A stretch of DNA of 64,000 nucleotides from JAGOMX01 sp041738135. Its GTDB lineage: Bacteria > Pseudomonadota > Alphaproteobacteria > JAGOMX01. The stretch is from positions 82,618 to 146,617 of the forward strand of contig JBGSQK010000018.1 in NCBI GenBank assembly GCA_041738135.1. The letters are read 5' to 3'. The notes beneath the pieces are model-generated. The model made no database searches. It had not been told where the DNA came from and was given only the letters and a program-made list of their open reading frames with translations. The position numbers and the translations under genes were made by a program. Below, one piece after another: positions 35,429-44,054 of the stretch (positions are counted from its first letter, which is position 1; every line of letters starts with the position of its first letter).

Positions 35429-36523
35429 ATGAAGTTAACACCTATCTTTAGTTTGGTTCTTTGTCTCATTGCGGGTTTTACGCAGGGGGCCTGTGCGTCC
35501 GATGATGAAGGTATTCTAAAGCCTCACAGGTCCCCAATTAAAATTGATGAAAAGTTGAAGCCGGCTGCGTTTTACGATCAACTAAAGCCATATCTTGTTA
35601 CACACGGTGAGAATAACCCTAAGCTAAAACAACTGGATGTGGATGGTATTGAAAGCCTGAATACTCATCTGGAAAGATTATGGCCATTTCGATTTTGTAG
35701 CGGAGTGGACGGCGCGTCTTTGCTGCTCACGGCCAACGAGACAGGACTAAAACTAGATCGAGGGTTCCGCAGTCAGTGGATGGCACTCAGGGTCTGGATG
35801 AGGGCACCAGAAAATAAAGGCTTAAGGGAAATTAGACATTTTCTGCCTATGTTTTCATTCATGCTGAGTTGGTTTCCTATGATTTTGACAAACCCCAGTC
35901 ATGCTCCAGCAGATGCCCTGTCGGTGATCGATTTGAAACATAACCTTGCAGATAGTATGGATATGTGGCGGTGGGCGACAGAAGCCAATTTGAGCACCGA
36001 AGTAATGACACATCCGGTGGCTAACGTGTTAAGTCAGGGAACCAGTATTTATCTATTCCTAGCAACTGTCGTGGCAGCAAAAGGACATGCTATGGCAGAT
36101 AGAGGGAAAACAACTGTGGCTGATATCCATAGACGTATTCAAGAGGAAGACAAGGAATATGCGAGCAACAGTTGGTGGTCTGCAGGCATCTATGGTGGCA
36201 TGCTTATGGGTACTGCTTATTGGAATTGGTGTACCCTTCTCAGCACATTGACAGGAAATCTACTTAGTATGGGATCAACCAGTTTGTCCCCTAAGGAAAT
36301 AGCTGAAGAGATTTGGAAAAATAAGACAAACTGCTATATAGAGACGTGGTTCCAGAATTATATTCCATGTGACACGGTCTTGCCTTTGAAATACAAAGCA
36401 GACAGTTTGGTCTTTGAATATACAACCTACGTAGCCCAAGCAACGGCTTTCAGCATTTTGCCGTGGATGATTCCTCATTTTCTTAATCTGCTGTGGTTTT
36501 TTCTCACTGTGACACGGCTTTAA
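35429..36523 (+). CDS. exported or multi-pass membrane protein, unknown
   Basis: 364 residues with a signal peptide (IFSLVLCLIAGFTQGACA, then SDDEG). Hydrophobic stretches near residues 137-153, 203-220, 253-280 and 338-360 suggest a membrane protein. Cysteines are scattered. No family recognised. Lies 23 bases after the HAD-like gene, so the two may be co-transcribed; the mature start SDDEG recurs in the unrelated-looking protein at 44055-45107. Confidence 0.6.
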   Translation: MKLTPIFSLVLCLIAGFTQGACASDDEGILKPHRSPIKIDEKLKPAAFYDQLKPYLVTHGENNPKLKQLDVDGIESLNTHLERLWPFRFCSGVDGASLLLTANETGLKLDRGFRSQWMALRVWMRAPENKGLREIRHFLPMFSFMLSWFPMILTNPSHAPADALSVIDLKHNLADSMDMWRWATEANLSTEVMTHPVANVLSQGTSIYLFLATVVAAKGHAMADRGKTTVADIHRRIQEEDKEYASNSWWSAGIYGGMLMGTAYWNWCTLLSTLTGNLLSMGSTSLSPKEIAEEIWKNKTNCYIETWFQNYIPCDTVLPLKYKADSLVFEYTTYVAQATAFSILPWMIPHFLNLLWFFLTVTRL

Positions 36524-36552
36524 CTCTAAAACAATCTACAGGTGTTACGAAA

Positions 36553-37545
36553 ATGATGGGTAGCCTTTCAAACAAACATATAATTGATGGCTTGAGTGCT
36601 CTTTACGGTATTGAAGTTATGGAGCTGACCCTCCTGCCTCTAGGAGCGGATATAAATGCGTCTGTTTATAGAGCCGAGACTATGGAGCAGGTGTCTTATT
36701 TCGTAAAGATATCCACTAGCCACAACCTTAATAGCATTGCCATAATGGACTTGTTAGTTAAGGCTGGTATCGATCAAATTATTCCCCCAGTAAGAACCCT
36801 TCATGGGCCGCCCACTCTACAACTGGACGATTTTACCGTCATTGTTTATCCATTCATTGCAGGACAGGATGGCTTTAGCCGATCTTTAAGTGACCACCAA
36901 TGGCTAGCATTAGGCAAAACCTTGAGGAATATACACGGTGTCGATGTGCCCCAGTCGCTGCAGCAGCAGATCCGCAGCGAAACCTACTCCCCCAAGTGGA
37001 GGAATACGGTTCGCTCGCTCCTCTCGAATGAGGAAACCAATCATGTGGACGATGAATTCGCAGTGAAGTTGTGGGCTTTTATAAACCAGAATTTAGCGGC
37101 AATTAATCGATTGGTAAACAGGGCCGAACAATTAGCCCATGAACTACAGAACGAAACTCTAGAATTTGTTCTTTGTCATTCCGACATTCATGGCGGCAAC
37201 ATATTGATCGATGAAGCAGATAAAGCCTACATTGTGGATTGGGATGATCCCATAATGGCACCAAAGGAACGTGATCTCATGTTTATTGGCGGGGGTGTGG
37301 GTAATATCTGGAATAAACCTCATGAAGAAAAGCTCTTCTATGAAGGCTATGGAAAAACTGAAATCAACACGACAGCCCTGGCTTATTACAGAAATGAGCG
37401 AATTGTCGAAGACATTGCAGAATATATGAAGGAAGTCCTTTTTACGAACGCTAAGAGCGAGGATAAATTTGTCATGTACAACCACTTCAAGGATATGTTT
37501 CAGCCAAGGGGCGTGGTAGAAATAGCGCATGCTTATCAAAACTAG
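36553..37545 (+). CDS. aminoglycoside/choline-phosphotransferase-like kinase (APH fold)
   Basis: 330 residues from ATG at 36553; an in-frame ATG at 36493 overlaps the preceding gene. The kinase-like catalytic loop FVLCHSDIHGGNILID (His-x-Asp...Asn) is near residue 208 and the metal Asp in YIVDWDDPIMAPKERD near 230. YFVKIS near residue 57 may hold the ATP-binding Lys. Substrate unknown: could be an antibiotic, a sugar or choline. Confidence 0.85.
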   Translation: MMGSLSNKHIIDGLSALYGIEVMELTLLPLGADINASVYRAETMEQVSYFVKISTSHNLNSIAIMDLLVKAGIDQIIPPVRTLHGPPTLQLDDFTVIVYPFIAGQDGFSRSLSDHQWLALGKTLRNIHGVDVPQSLQQQIRSETYSPKWRNTVRSLLSNEETNHVDDEFAVKLWAFINQNLAAINRLVNRAEQLAHELQNETLEFVLCHSDIHGGNILIDEADKAYIVDWDDPIMAPKERDLMFIGGGVGNIWNKPHEEKLFYEGYGKTEINTTALAYYRNERIVEDIAEYMKEVLFTNAKSEDKFVMYNHFKDMFQPRGVVEIAHAYQN

Positions 37546-37624
37546 CAAGAAAACTTTGTTCTAGACTAAAAATGCTGGATTGTGCTAACCTGCATTTCAC
37601 AATTTACTGTATAGGATAACTGTT

Positions 37625-38248
37625 ATGTGGATTTTACTCCACCTCTTGCAAGCCTGGATGATCGGAATTGCCATTGCCGCTCCTGTGGGCCCCATCGGCA
37701 TGTTATGTATTCGCAAGACTTTAGAAATAGGGTTAGCTGGTGCCGTAGCCATAGGACTGGGCGCTGCTCTTGCAGACAGCGCATATGGCTTGGTTGCTGC
37801 TTTGGGCTTGACTGCAGTATCGCATTTTCTGTTAACAAAAGCTGTCTACATAAAGCTAATCGGTGGTATATTCTTGCTGTATTTAGCCTACAAGGAACTA
37901 AAGGTTAAGCCAAGCTCTGCTGGAGTGGCGGTTGGTAAAAATAAGAACTTGAGTAGGCTGACAACGGAAGTTTTCTTTTTAACGTTAACCAACCCGGCAA
38001 CAATTCTAAGCTTTATCGGAATTTTTGCAAGCATTGGTGGTGGCGCAAGCTCTACTATGGAGATGTTTTTGTTGGTTCTCGGGATTTTCCTAGGTTCTAT
38101 GACCTGGTGGCTATTCTTAGGCACGCTCATCGTCAAAATCAAACATAAGCTACCAGAAAGCTGGATACACCGCATTCGTTACATGTCAGCTCTTATTCTC
38201 GGAGGATTTGGTCTATGGGCTGTTGTGAGCGGTTTGTTGTATCTTTAG
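37625..38248 (+). CDS. LysE/RhtB family amino acid exporter
   Basis: 207 residues, six hydrophobic segments. The N-terminal motif IAIAAPVGPIGMLCIRKTLE with GLAGAVAIGLGAALADSAYG is the LysE superfamily signature. LTLTNPATILSFIGIFA is the conserved middle motif. Exports amino acids or related compounds. Ends overlap by 4 bases with the convergent ATPase gene. Confidence 0.92.
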   Translation: MWILLHLLQAWMIGIAIAAPVGPIGMLCIRKTLEIGLAGAVAIGLGAALADSAYGLVAALGLTAVSHFLLTKAVYIKLIGGIFLLYLAYKELKVKPSSAGVAVGKNKNLSRLTTEVFFLTLTNPATILSFIGIFASIGGGASSTMEMFLLVLGIFLGSMTWWLFLGTLIVKIKHKLPESWIHRIRYMSALILGGFGLWAVVSGLLYL

Positions 38249-38772
38249 ATTAAATCCAGAATCATCTGAACTCTATCAAGGACCGGTTTAACCGGAACCT
38301 TTATGCACTCATAACCAAATTTCGCATATACCTCTTCATGTATTTTTTCAAACTTCAGCGCTTCGTCGAAAGTGATTTTGCGTGCAGCTGTAGGTTCGCA
38401 AAATCCTAGATTCTCCACAAAGAAAACTTTGTTTTCGTAAATGCCCTTAGTGCGCTCGATTTCTGCCAATAAAGCAACTGATGGTTCATAGCCTAAATAT
38501 AACGCCAACGCGAAAGTACATAGGGGTGAGCGATCATAAAACTGAATTGGTGAATTAGACTTTTCCGCTAATTTTTGACGCTGACACTGCAATTTGACAA
38601 TTTGATCAATGAACGAGGGTTTCACCCAAGGTTCGGCATGCCCTCGAGCTTGCTGGTCAGCAATTACATCTGTCGCCGCTTCATGGACGACGAGATAACC
38701 TTTGTCAGCTAGCGCTTTAATTACGGATGTTTTCCCGCAACCTGGCGTGCCTGTTAGTATGTATCTTTTCAA
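38245..38772 (-). CDS. AAA_28-type P-loop NTPase/kinase
   Basis: 175 residues from TTG at 38772 (AAAGGA 7 bases upstream). The frame is open back to 38922 but the upstream part looks non-coding. Walker A ILTGTPGCGKTSVIKAL begins almost at residue 4, as in small NTPases. VVHEAATDVIADQQARG, FYDRSPLCTFALAL and FVENLGFCEPTAARKITFDE are typical of the AAA_28 family. Function unknown. Confidence 0.82.
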   Translation of the reverse strand: MKRYILTGTPGCGKTSVIKALADKGYLVVHEAATDVIADQQARGHAEPWVKPSFIDQIVKLQCQRQKLAEKSNSPIQFYDRSPLCTFALALYLGYEPSVALLAEIERTKGIYENKVFFVENLGFCEPTAARKITFDEALKFEKIHEEVYAKFGYECIKVPVKPVLDRVQMILDLI

Positions 38773-38939
38773 TGCAGGATCCTTTTGTTTGTTGAATATC
38801 CAATGAGTGTTACGTAAGAAAAAAATTATCAGGGTTGTTTTTGAGATTGGAATGGTATATATTTTGTCGGTTTGGATGATATTGTCCATATCTGATTGAT
38901 ATGTAAAATTATTGTATATCATCTTGCAAGGTTTTTAAA

Positions 38940-40481
38940 ATGTTAAATTCAAGTTATTTAAAATCGTTGGTTGTCGGCTGTCTGCTTTTGATATCCCCAT
39001 CTATGGCCAGTCAAAATATGAACTTTGACACAAAATTTCTATTTGAGGGCATGGATTACACAAAACTCTATGACCAGGCCAGAGTGTTAACTGATCCAGC
39101 ATTTGCTCCAGCGCTAGAAAGAGAAGGGTTGTTGACACAGGACAAGCCAAAATCTTTAGCCTCGGTTATGGTTGAAAACAGTGAGGAAGAACGGGTCATA
39201 GACATGTCCGTGGCCCTTTTGGAAGAGGTCGACAGTCAAAATAATATTCTAGAGCCGTTATTGGAAAGAGCGCTAACCTCCAATGATTTAGACAGCGCTC
39301 TTACAGCAGACTTTCGCAAAAGCAAGAGGCGAGCAATGCTTAAAACCATATTGCGCCCCTTGTTTTTGATGACAGGTGAGCTTGGAGTGTTTGGAGGCGG
39401 TATTGCAGCCTTAAATGCTGCGGCTCCTGGAACTATGTCATTTGCCATAGGTATTGCGGGATTTGTTTTACTGGAAGTTTTTTCCCGCAACATGAGTCTT
39501 TGTTTCAATACCATCTGGTATTTAGCAATAACGCCAATTGGTGATCCCTTAACGGGTCTTGAGGACATCTATGCTGCCAAGAAAAGGTTTTTCCCCACGC
39601 AGCTTCAATTAAAAATAGAACGTGGATTTCAGGATGCCAGGAAAGATGACCATACGGGATCAAAGAAGGACTACTTAGATAAGGTTCTTAAACTACCGGT
39701 GAAAAGCAAAAAACCCAAATTTGACAAGCGGGCTTTGCAAAAGGCATGCGCAGGATTGAGGGATAAGGATGGTAACTATATAGCTGAGCTTATCATGGTG
39801 GCCATTGTTAACCACATGGCCAGGTATACGGAGAGAGCCGGTCCCAATGCTTCCCCAAATATGATTCTATATTTAAAAGGACCTCCATCTCTGGGTAAAA
39901 CAAATCTAGTGCAAGCTCTGGCTCGATTGATGGGCCTGTCTCTGATTGCTTTACAAGTTAGTGACGAGCATTTCAAAAGCACAGCCTCCACCCCTGGTTC
40001 CTTGTTTCAAGGCATCACGAGCAAAGCTGAACGAAATGCAGTCTTGTACTTTAATGAATTTGATAGAGTTGCTAATGAACAAGGTTCTAAGCATCTGAAC
40101 ACTCTTCTCCCAGTCGTTGACCCGTCTGTACTATACTTGCGAGATGATTTTGTGGGCGAGGATTTCGATATCAGTCACTACTTCCGCATAGCAGATGGAA
40201 ACGGCGAACTCATTGACAAAGCTCTTTTAGCTCGCTGTCTTGTGATTAATGTAGAGCAAATTGACCCAGAAACGAAATTGGATGGCATCCATAACACTAT
40301 GCTACCGCTATTAATGCGCAGCGAGGATCAAACATTGAACTTGAGTTCTGCAAGATTATCATCTGCAACAGTTGAATTAATTGAACGAGCCCTCAAAGAA
40401 GATACAGGCGTAGGCTTCCGTGAAATACAGAAAACTCTTCAGATTCTCTTGAATAAGGAACGGTTAGGGAAACTGGAGTAG
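38940..40481 (+). CDS. Sec-signal-bearing AAA+ ATPase with Lon-like module, no protease domain
   Basis: 513 residues. N-terminal signal or anchor (LVVGCLLLISPSMASQ), a hydrophilic region to ~135, two or three hydrophobic segments near 137-200, then an AAA+ module: Walker A LKGPPSLGKTNLVQAL near 315, Walker B AVLYFNEFDRV near 366 (Asn in place of the usual Asp), the stretch DFVGEDFDISHYFRIADGNG near 405 and sensor 2 GFREIQKTL near 490. The order and the DF-DIS motif resemble the ATPase half of Lon, but no protease domain follows. Location of the ATPase domain (cytosol, periplasm or exported) cannot be settled by eye. Confidence 0.72.
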   Translation: MLNSSYLKSLVVGCLLLISPSMASQNMNFDTKFLFEGMDYTKLYDQARVLTDPAFAPALEREGLLTQDKPKSLASVMVENSEEERVIDMSVALLEEVDSQNNILEPLLERALTSNDLDSALTADFRKSKRRAMLKTILRPLFLMTGELGVFGGGIAALNAAAPGTMSFAIGIAGFVLLEVFSRNMSLCFNTIWYLAITPIGDPLTGLEDIYAAKKRFFPTQLQLKIERGFQDARKDDHTGSKKDYLDKVLKLPVKSKKPKFDKRALQKACAGLRDKDGNYIAELIMVAIVNHMARYTERAGPNASPNMILYLKGPPSLGKTNLVQALARLMGLSLIALQVSDEHFKSTASTPGSLFQGITSKAERNAVLYFNEFDRVANEQGSKHLNTLLPVVDPSVLYLRDDFVGEDFDISHYFRIADGNGELIDKALLARCLVINVEQIDPETKLDGIHNTMLPLLMRSEDQTLNLSSARLSSATVELIERALKEDTGVGFREIQKTLQILLNKERLGKLE

Positions 40482-40488
40482 GGAAAGC

Positions 40489-40911
40489 TTAAGCTCTCTC
40501 ATAATCTGTGTGAATCGAGTAGTTTTTGTGCGGACCGATTATCTGATAGAAAGTTGAAAAATTTTTCAATGAACAGAAGGTCATGGTCACGAAATATTGG
40601 TCGTTTGCACATTGGTGCATGTGGGTCAGTTTTTGAGGCAAAGTGGGTTGGTCGCTCAGGGCAAATTCATGCAATGGGCTGTGATCTTCTTTGAAGATAA
40701 GCAGACAATCATCACCTAACATAAAGATTCGGTTTTGATAAAAGCTCTGGGGTTTACCCGCTATTCTATATTGTCCGTTTTCCTTGTATAGAATCGTTTT
40801 TCCATCACCCGTTTCAAAATTTGCTGTACCATTCAAACTAATTTGAGGTTGTGAAATTCGCCGACGAAAATTAAATTCCCCTGAGAAAAACAACTGTAAT
40901 GTCGTAATCAA
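40489..40911 (-). CDS. DUF6314 family protein
   Basis: 140 residues from TTG at 40911, with AGAGGAAA 5 bases upstream. The family pattern is visible: FNFRRRI, GTANFE, LYKENGQYRI, HECANDQYFVTMTF-like sequence and GPHKNYSIHTDYER at the C terminus. The function of the family is not known. It follows the amidotransferase gene by 12 bases on the same strand, so probably one transcript. Confidence 0.8.
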   Translation of the reverse strand: MITTLQLFFSGEFNFRRRISQPQISLNGTANFETGDGKTILYKENGQYRIAGKPQSFYQNRIFMLGDDCLLIFKEDHSPLHEFALSDQPTLPQKLTHMHQCANDQYFVTMTFCSLKNFSTFYQIIGPHKNYSIHTDYERA

Positions 40912-40923
40912 ACGTTTCCTCTT

Positions 40924-41610
40924 TCACCCTTTAAGACCAATGAATCGATCCAGTAGCTCAACCATTAAATGGTTGATTGATTCATAATCTTGTGCAAACA
41001 ACTCATCCTTGCTTTGCGTGAATCTTGATTCCTGCAAATCCTCTGGAACGGCCTCGACCATGGTTTTTATACCATCCAGATCAATTTCCAAATGGCATTG
41101 GAAACCATACACCATGGGTTTGTAACGAACAATTTGCCGAGGACAACCCTCGCTGTATGCCAGTAACACGGATTCATCAGTCAAGCCAGGCATGTCATTG
41201 TGCCAATGGATGACTGGGATTTGTTGCGGCAAACCAACTAGCAGTGGATCTTTAGTGCCCTCATCAGTAAGCGTTAAAGGATACACGCCAACTTCTTTTT
41301 CGGGGCTGCGACTTGCAGACGCTCCCAAAGCCTCTCCAATAAGCTGCGCCCCCAAACAAAAACCCAAAACCATTTTATTCTCATTTATGGCTTCTCTAAT
41401 CAAGGCGATTTCATCGGCCAGATAGGGAAAATCATCTAATTTGGTTGAACTCTGCGGCCCGCCCATTACAATGAGCATATGGAAGTCGTGATCAAGTTTT
41501 TCACCCTTATAGGGTTTAGCGATTTGAAAGTTGTAGCCTTTGTTTAGGACCCACGATTCAATCGTACCTGGATTTTCAAAATCCGCATGGGTAATGCATA
41601 AAATATTCAT
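40924..41610 (-). CDS. class I glutamine amidotransferase (GATase1-like)
   Basis: 228 residues from ATG at 41610, GGGGG 6 bases upstream. HMLIVMGGPQSSTKLDDFPY near residue 45, nucleophile motif MVLGFCLGAQLIGEALG near 82, and the catalytic His/Glu in YGFQCHLEID near 168. Stand-alone members act as gamma-glutamyl hydrolases or GMP-synthase-like proteins. Cytosolic, unlike the lipoprotein paralogue at 20046-20702. Substrate not known. Confidence 0.88.
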   Translation of the reverse strand: MNILCITHADFENPGTIESWVLNKGYNFQIAKPYKGEKLDHDFHMLIVMGGPQSSTKLDDFPYLADEIALIREAINENKMVLGFCLGAQLIGEALGASASRSPEKEVGVYPLTLTDEGTKDPLLVGLPQQIPVIHWHNDMPGLTDESVLLAYSEGCPRQIVRYKPMVYGFQCHLEIDLDGIKTMVEAVPEDLQESRFTQSKDELFAQDYESINHLMVELLDRFIGLKG

Positions 41611-41880
41611 ATTAACCCCCTTGAATAGATTCAAACATTTCGACCAATTGAAATTTGCATATTATTTCACTTAGCACAATGCTTTTGTTGATTATATTCC
41701 CTAAATGGCCTTTGCTTTCCCACATGAATGGATACAAACAAATATCGTAACGTTTATTTTCTGAAGTTTAATATGGTCGACGTTCAACCATGTACGCTAC
41801 TCTGAAATACACTTTTTTATTGCTTTTCCTGCCGTATATGTTAGATAAATTTAATCATCAATTGTGTTGGGAAATGAGTA

Positions 41881-42777
41881 ATGAAGTTTTTATATAAAAA
41901 TTTGGAGCCGGTACTTTTTGTTCTTTTAATTGCATCAGCTGGCGCATCTCAGCCGGAATTCAAGTCAGATATCTTTACATACGAAGATCCTATCAATGCT
42001 CGAAATCTTCATGTCTCAATGCATGGAGACAATTGGTCTGCTGAAGACGCTAAATCCCATCATCTGCAATTTTACCAGGATCTTTTTGGTAACCCTACGG
42101 TTATGGCTAAATTTGGGAGCGGAAAACCGATGGGTTCTGATAGGGTGGCATCATTTTTTAACAGTCATGGGCTGGAGCCTTTTGATAAGGGTAATCCCGA
42201 CGGGTTGCTGCTTATATCAGATCATCTAGAACAACCATTCATGCACATTTTAGCCGGACGCGGAGATCGGCCAGGCGCTTCAGAGCTGCAGTATGCTATG
42301 ATGCCAGACCATTGGGGCAAGAGATACGGCGAAAAGGTTGTTGCAACTCTCGTCCAAGAATGGGCACCAGAAGTCTCTAGAATTGGCTGTGGAATAGGTC
42401 TAGATGGGGTTGCTCACGCTCACATTATTAAGGTATTCCAATGCTTTGAAGGCAAGCCACTTGATCAGATTTATGCATGTGCCAGCCCTGCAAATCCAGG
42501 TTCTGTTAAGATACTTGAGAAAGTTGGATTTAATCCAGCATCATACCATTTAAAATCTACCGCAGTTGCCATCGATTTCGATCAGCGAGAATTTGATTCG
42601 TTGCAGGCAATGGATAATGAATTGCTAAAACTGTTTGATCCAACCGGCGATCTAAAGCTTATTCCCAGTCAGCATTATCGGATGATTGATCCTGACGGAA
42701 AAGAAAGAACCGTTAGCTTGAGGCCCGAATGGGGACAAATGAGATATCACGTGGAGTATAAAGTCACGCCGAAGTAG
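41881..42777 (+). CDS. exported GNAT-fold acetyltransferase-like protein
   Basis: 298 residues with a signal peptide (PVLFVLLIASAGASQ, cleavage near residue 23). The mature part looks like a GNAT enzyme: LQYAMMPDHWGKRYGEKVVA is the acetyl-CoA loop motif and ASPANPGSVKILEKVGFNP the C-terminal motif. Acetyl-CoA is not expected in the periplasm, so the protein may act in a host or have another ligand. No close family recognised. Confidence 0.68.
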   Translation: MKFLYKNLEPVLFVLLIASAGASQPEFKSDIFTYEDPINARNLHVSMHGDNWSAEDAKSHHLQFYQDLFGNPTVMAKFGSGKPMGSDRVASFFNSHGLEPFDKGNPDGLLLISDHLEQPFMHILAGRGDRPGASELQYAMMPDHWGKRYGEKVVATLVQEWAPEVSRIGCGIGLDGVAHAHIIKVFQCFEGKPLDQIYACASPANPGSVKILEKVGFNPASYHLKSTAVAIDFDQREFDSLQAMDNELLKLFDPTGDLKLIPSQHYRMIDPDGKERTVSLRPEWGQMRYHVEYKVTPK

Positions 42778-42783
42778 TCCATA

Positions 42784-43971
42784 TCATGCCACCAGTGTCC
42801 GATCGCGCATTTGATATATGCCTAATGCGAGCACACAGCAGATTAAAACACATGCAGCCAATCCTGTTAATCTTGATTCATCTGCCCACTCCGCGCTGAA
42901 GCTGCCCATAAAGGAAAAACTGGTGGTAAAGAGTCCACGTATGGAAGATGCACGAGTTCGAGCTTCCTTAAATATATTGAGGGACGAGCTTACCAAACTG
43001 GGAAACAAAAACCCGAAACCCAATAGGAATATGGATAGGGATAGACAGATAGCTAATAGTGACTTGGGAAAAATGAAGACGGTAATCCATAACATAATCC
43101 CTGAAAGAATACCTAAGTACAAGCCCGTAAGTATGGTTTTATGAACGCCTACGGATGCAATGAGCTTACTGGCAATATAACTGCCAGCCGCAAACCAGGC
43201 GATCAATATACCGATTGCAAGGCCGTAAAACTCGGCTGAAAAGTTAAGCTGGTCTTGCACGTAAAAGGGCAGAAAGGTTAGATAAAACATCTCCGCTAAG
43301 CAATATAGAGGAAAAGGTAAAATCAGGACCAGAAACGTCCGGTTCGATAAAATATCTTTGTAGGAGCTGAGAATTTGAAGACTGGAATGGTCTGAACGTT
43401 TATCTAACGAAGCAGGTAAGACTAGCCAAATAACAAGGGTGCTAACCGCATATAAAATCATGAGAACGATGAATATAACAGGCCAGCCGAAATAGGTACT
43501 TATAATGCCTCCAAAAAAGGGAGCAACGGCAGGAACGCCAGCAAAGATAACACCGAGCATGCCATAAATTTTCATGACCTTATCTTCTGCATAAAGATCT
43601 TGAATAACGGCGTAGCCAATAACAGGAGCAACAGCGCCTCCCAACCCTTGCAAAAACCTGCCCAGTATAAGGACTTCAAGAGAAGGACTAAAGACGGTCA
43701 ACACACTTGCCAATCCCGCAAGACCCATTCCTAGCAACAGGAATTTTTTCTTACCCAACATGTCTGCAAACAACCCGGTTATAACCGTAGATAGAATTGC
43801 ACCTAAAAGGAAATAGCTCATGGTTCTTTGGACTTCATCACTCGTCTCACCAAAATCGCGAGCAATATCAGGCATGCTTGGGGTATAGATATCCGTGGAT
43901 AAATAATATGATAAGATAGCAAAACAAATAACGACGGCGTATTTCACATTATTTTCCCGATATATTTTCAA
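42784..43971 (-). CDS. MFS transporter, Bcr/CflA drug-efflux type
   Basis: 395 residues, 12 membrane segments. STDIYTPSMPDIARDF near residue 25 is the DHA1 motif typical of Bcr/CflA; GLFADMLGKKKFLLLGM is the loop 2-3 motif A; ILGRFLQGLGGAVAPVIGYA is motif B/C. Likely exports drugs or metabolites. Convergent with the exported GNAT gene (6-base gap). Confidence 0.92.
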   Translation of the reverse strand: MKIYRENNVKYAVVICFAILSYYLSTDIYTPSMPDIARDFGETSDEVQRTMSYFLLGAILSTVITGLFADMLGKKKFLLLGMGLAGLASVLTVFSPSLEVLILGRFLQGLGGAVAPVIGYAVIQDLYAEDKVMKIYGMLGVIFAGVPAVAPFFGGIISTYFGWPVIFIVLMILYAVSTLVIWLVLPASLDKRSDHSSLQILSSYKDILSNRTFLVLILPFPLYCLAEMFYLTFLPFYVQDQLNFSAEFYGLAIGILIAWFAAGSYIASKLIASVGVHKTILTGLYLGILSGIMLWITVFIFPKSLLAICLSLSIFLLGFGFLFPSLVSSSLNIFKEARTRASSIRGLFTTSFSFMGSFSAEWADESRLTGLAACVLICCVLALGIYQMRDRTLVA

Positions 43972-43982
43972 TTTCGTAGCAA

Positions 43983-44008
43983 AAGGGGCGAATCTGCACT
44001 CGCCCCTT
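43983..44008 (-). terminator. second terminator after the 44055-45107 gene
   Basis: Minus strand AAGGGGCGA and TCGCCCCTT form a 9-bp stem with an 8-base loop, followed by TTTGC. It lies just upstream of the MFS gene and would insulate it. Confidence 0.75.
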
Positions 44009-44013
44009 CAAAA

Positions 44014-44041
44014 ATTGATTCACCTCAAGGAGGTGATCAAT
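44014..44041 (-). terminator. terminator with anti-Shine-Dalgarno-like stem
   Basis: Minus strand ATTGATCACCTC, loop CTT, GAGGTG(A)ATCAAT, then TTTTT: a 12-bp stem with one bulged A and a U-tract. It starts 13 bases after the stop of the exported protein gene. The left arm and loop read GATCACCTCCTT, the same as the conserved 3' end of 16S rRNA. Confidence 0.75.
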
Positions 44042-44054
44042 AAGTACGGTAAGC

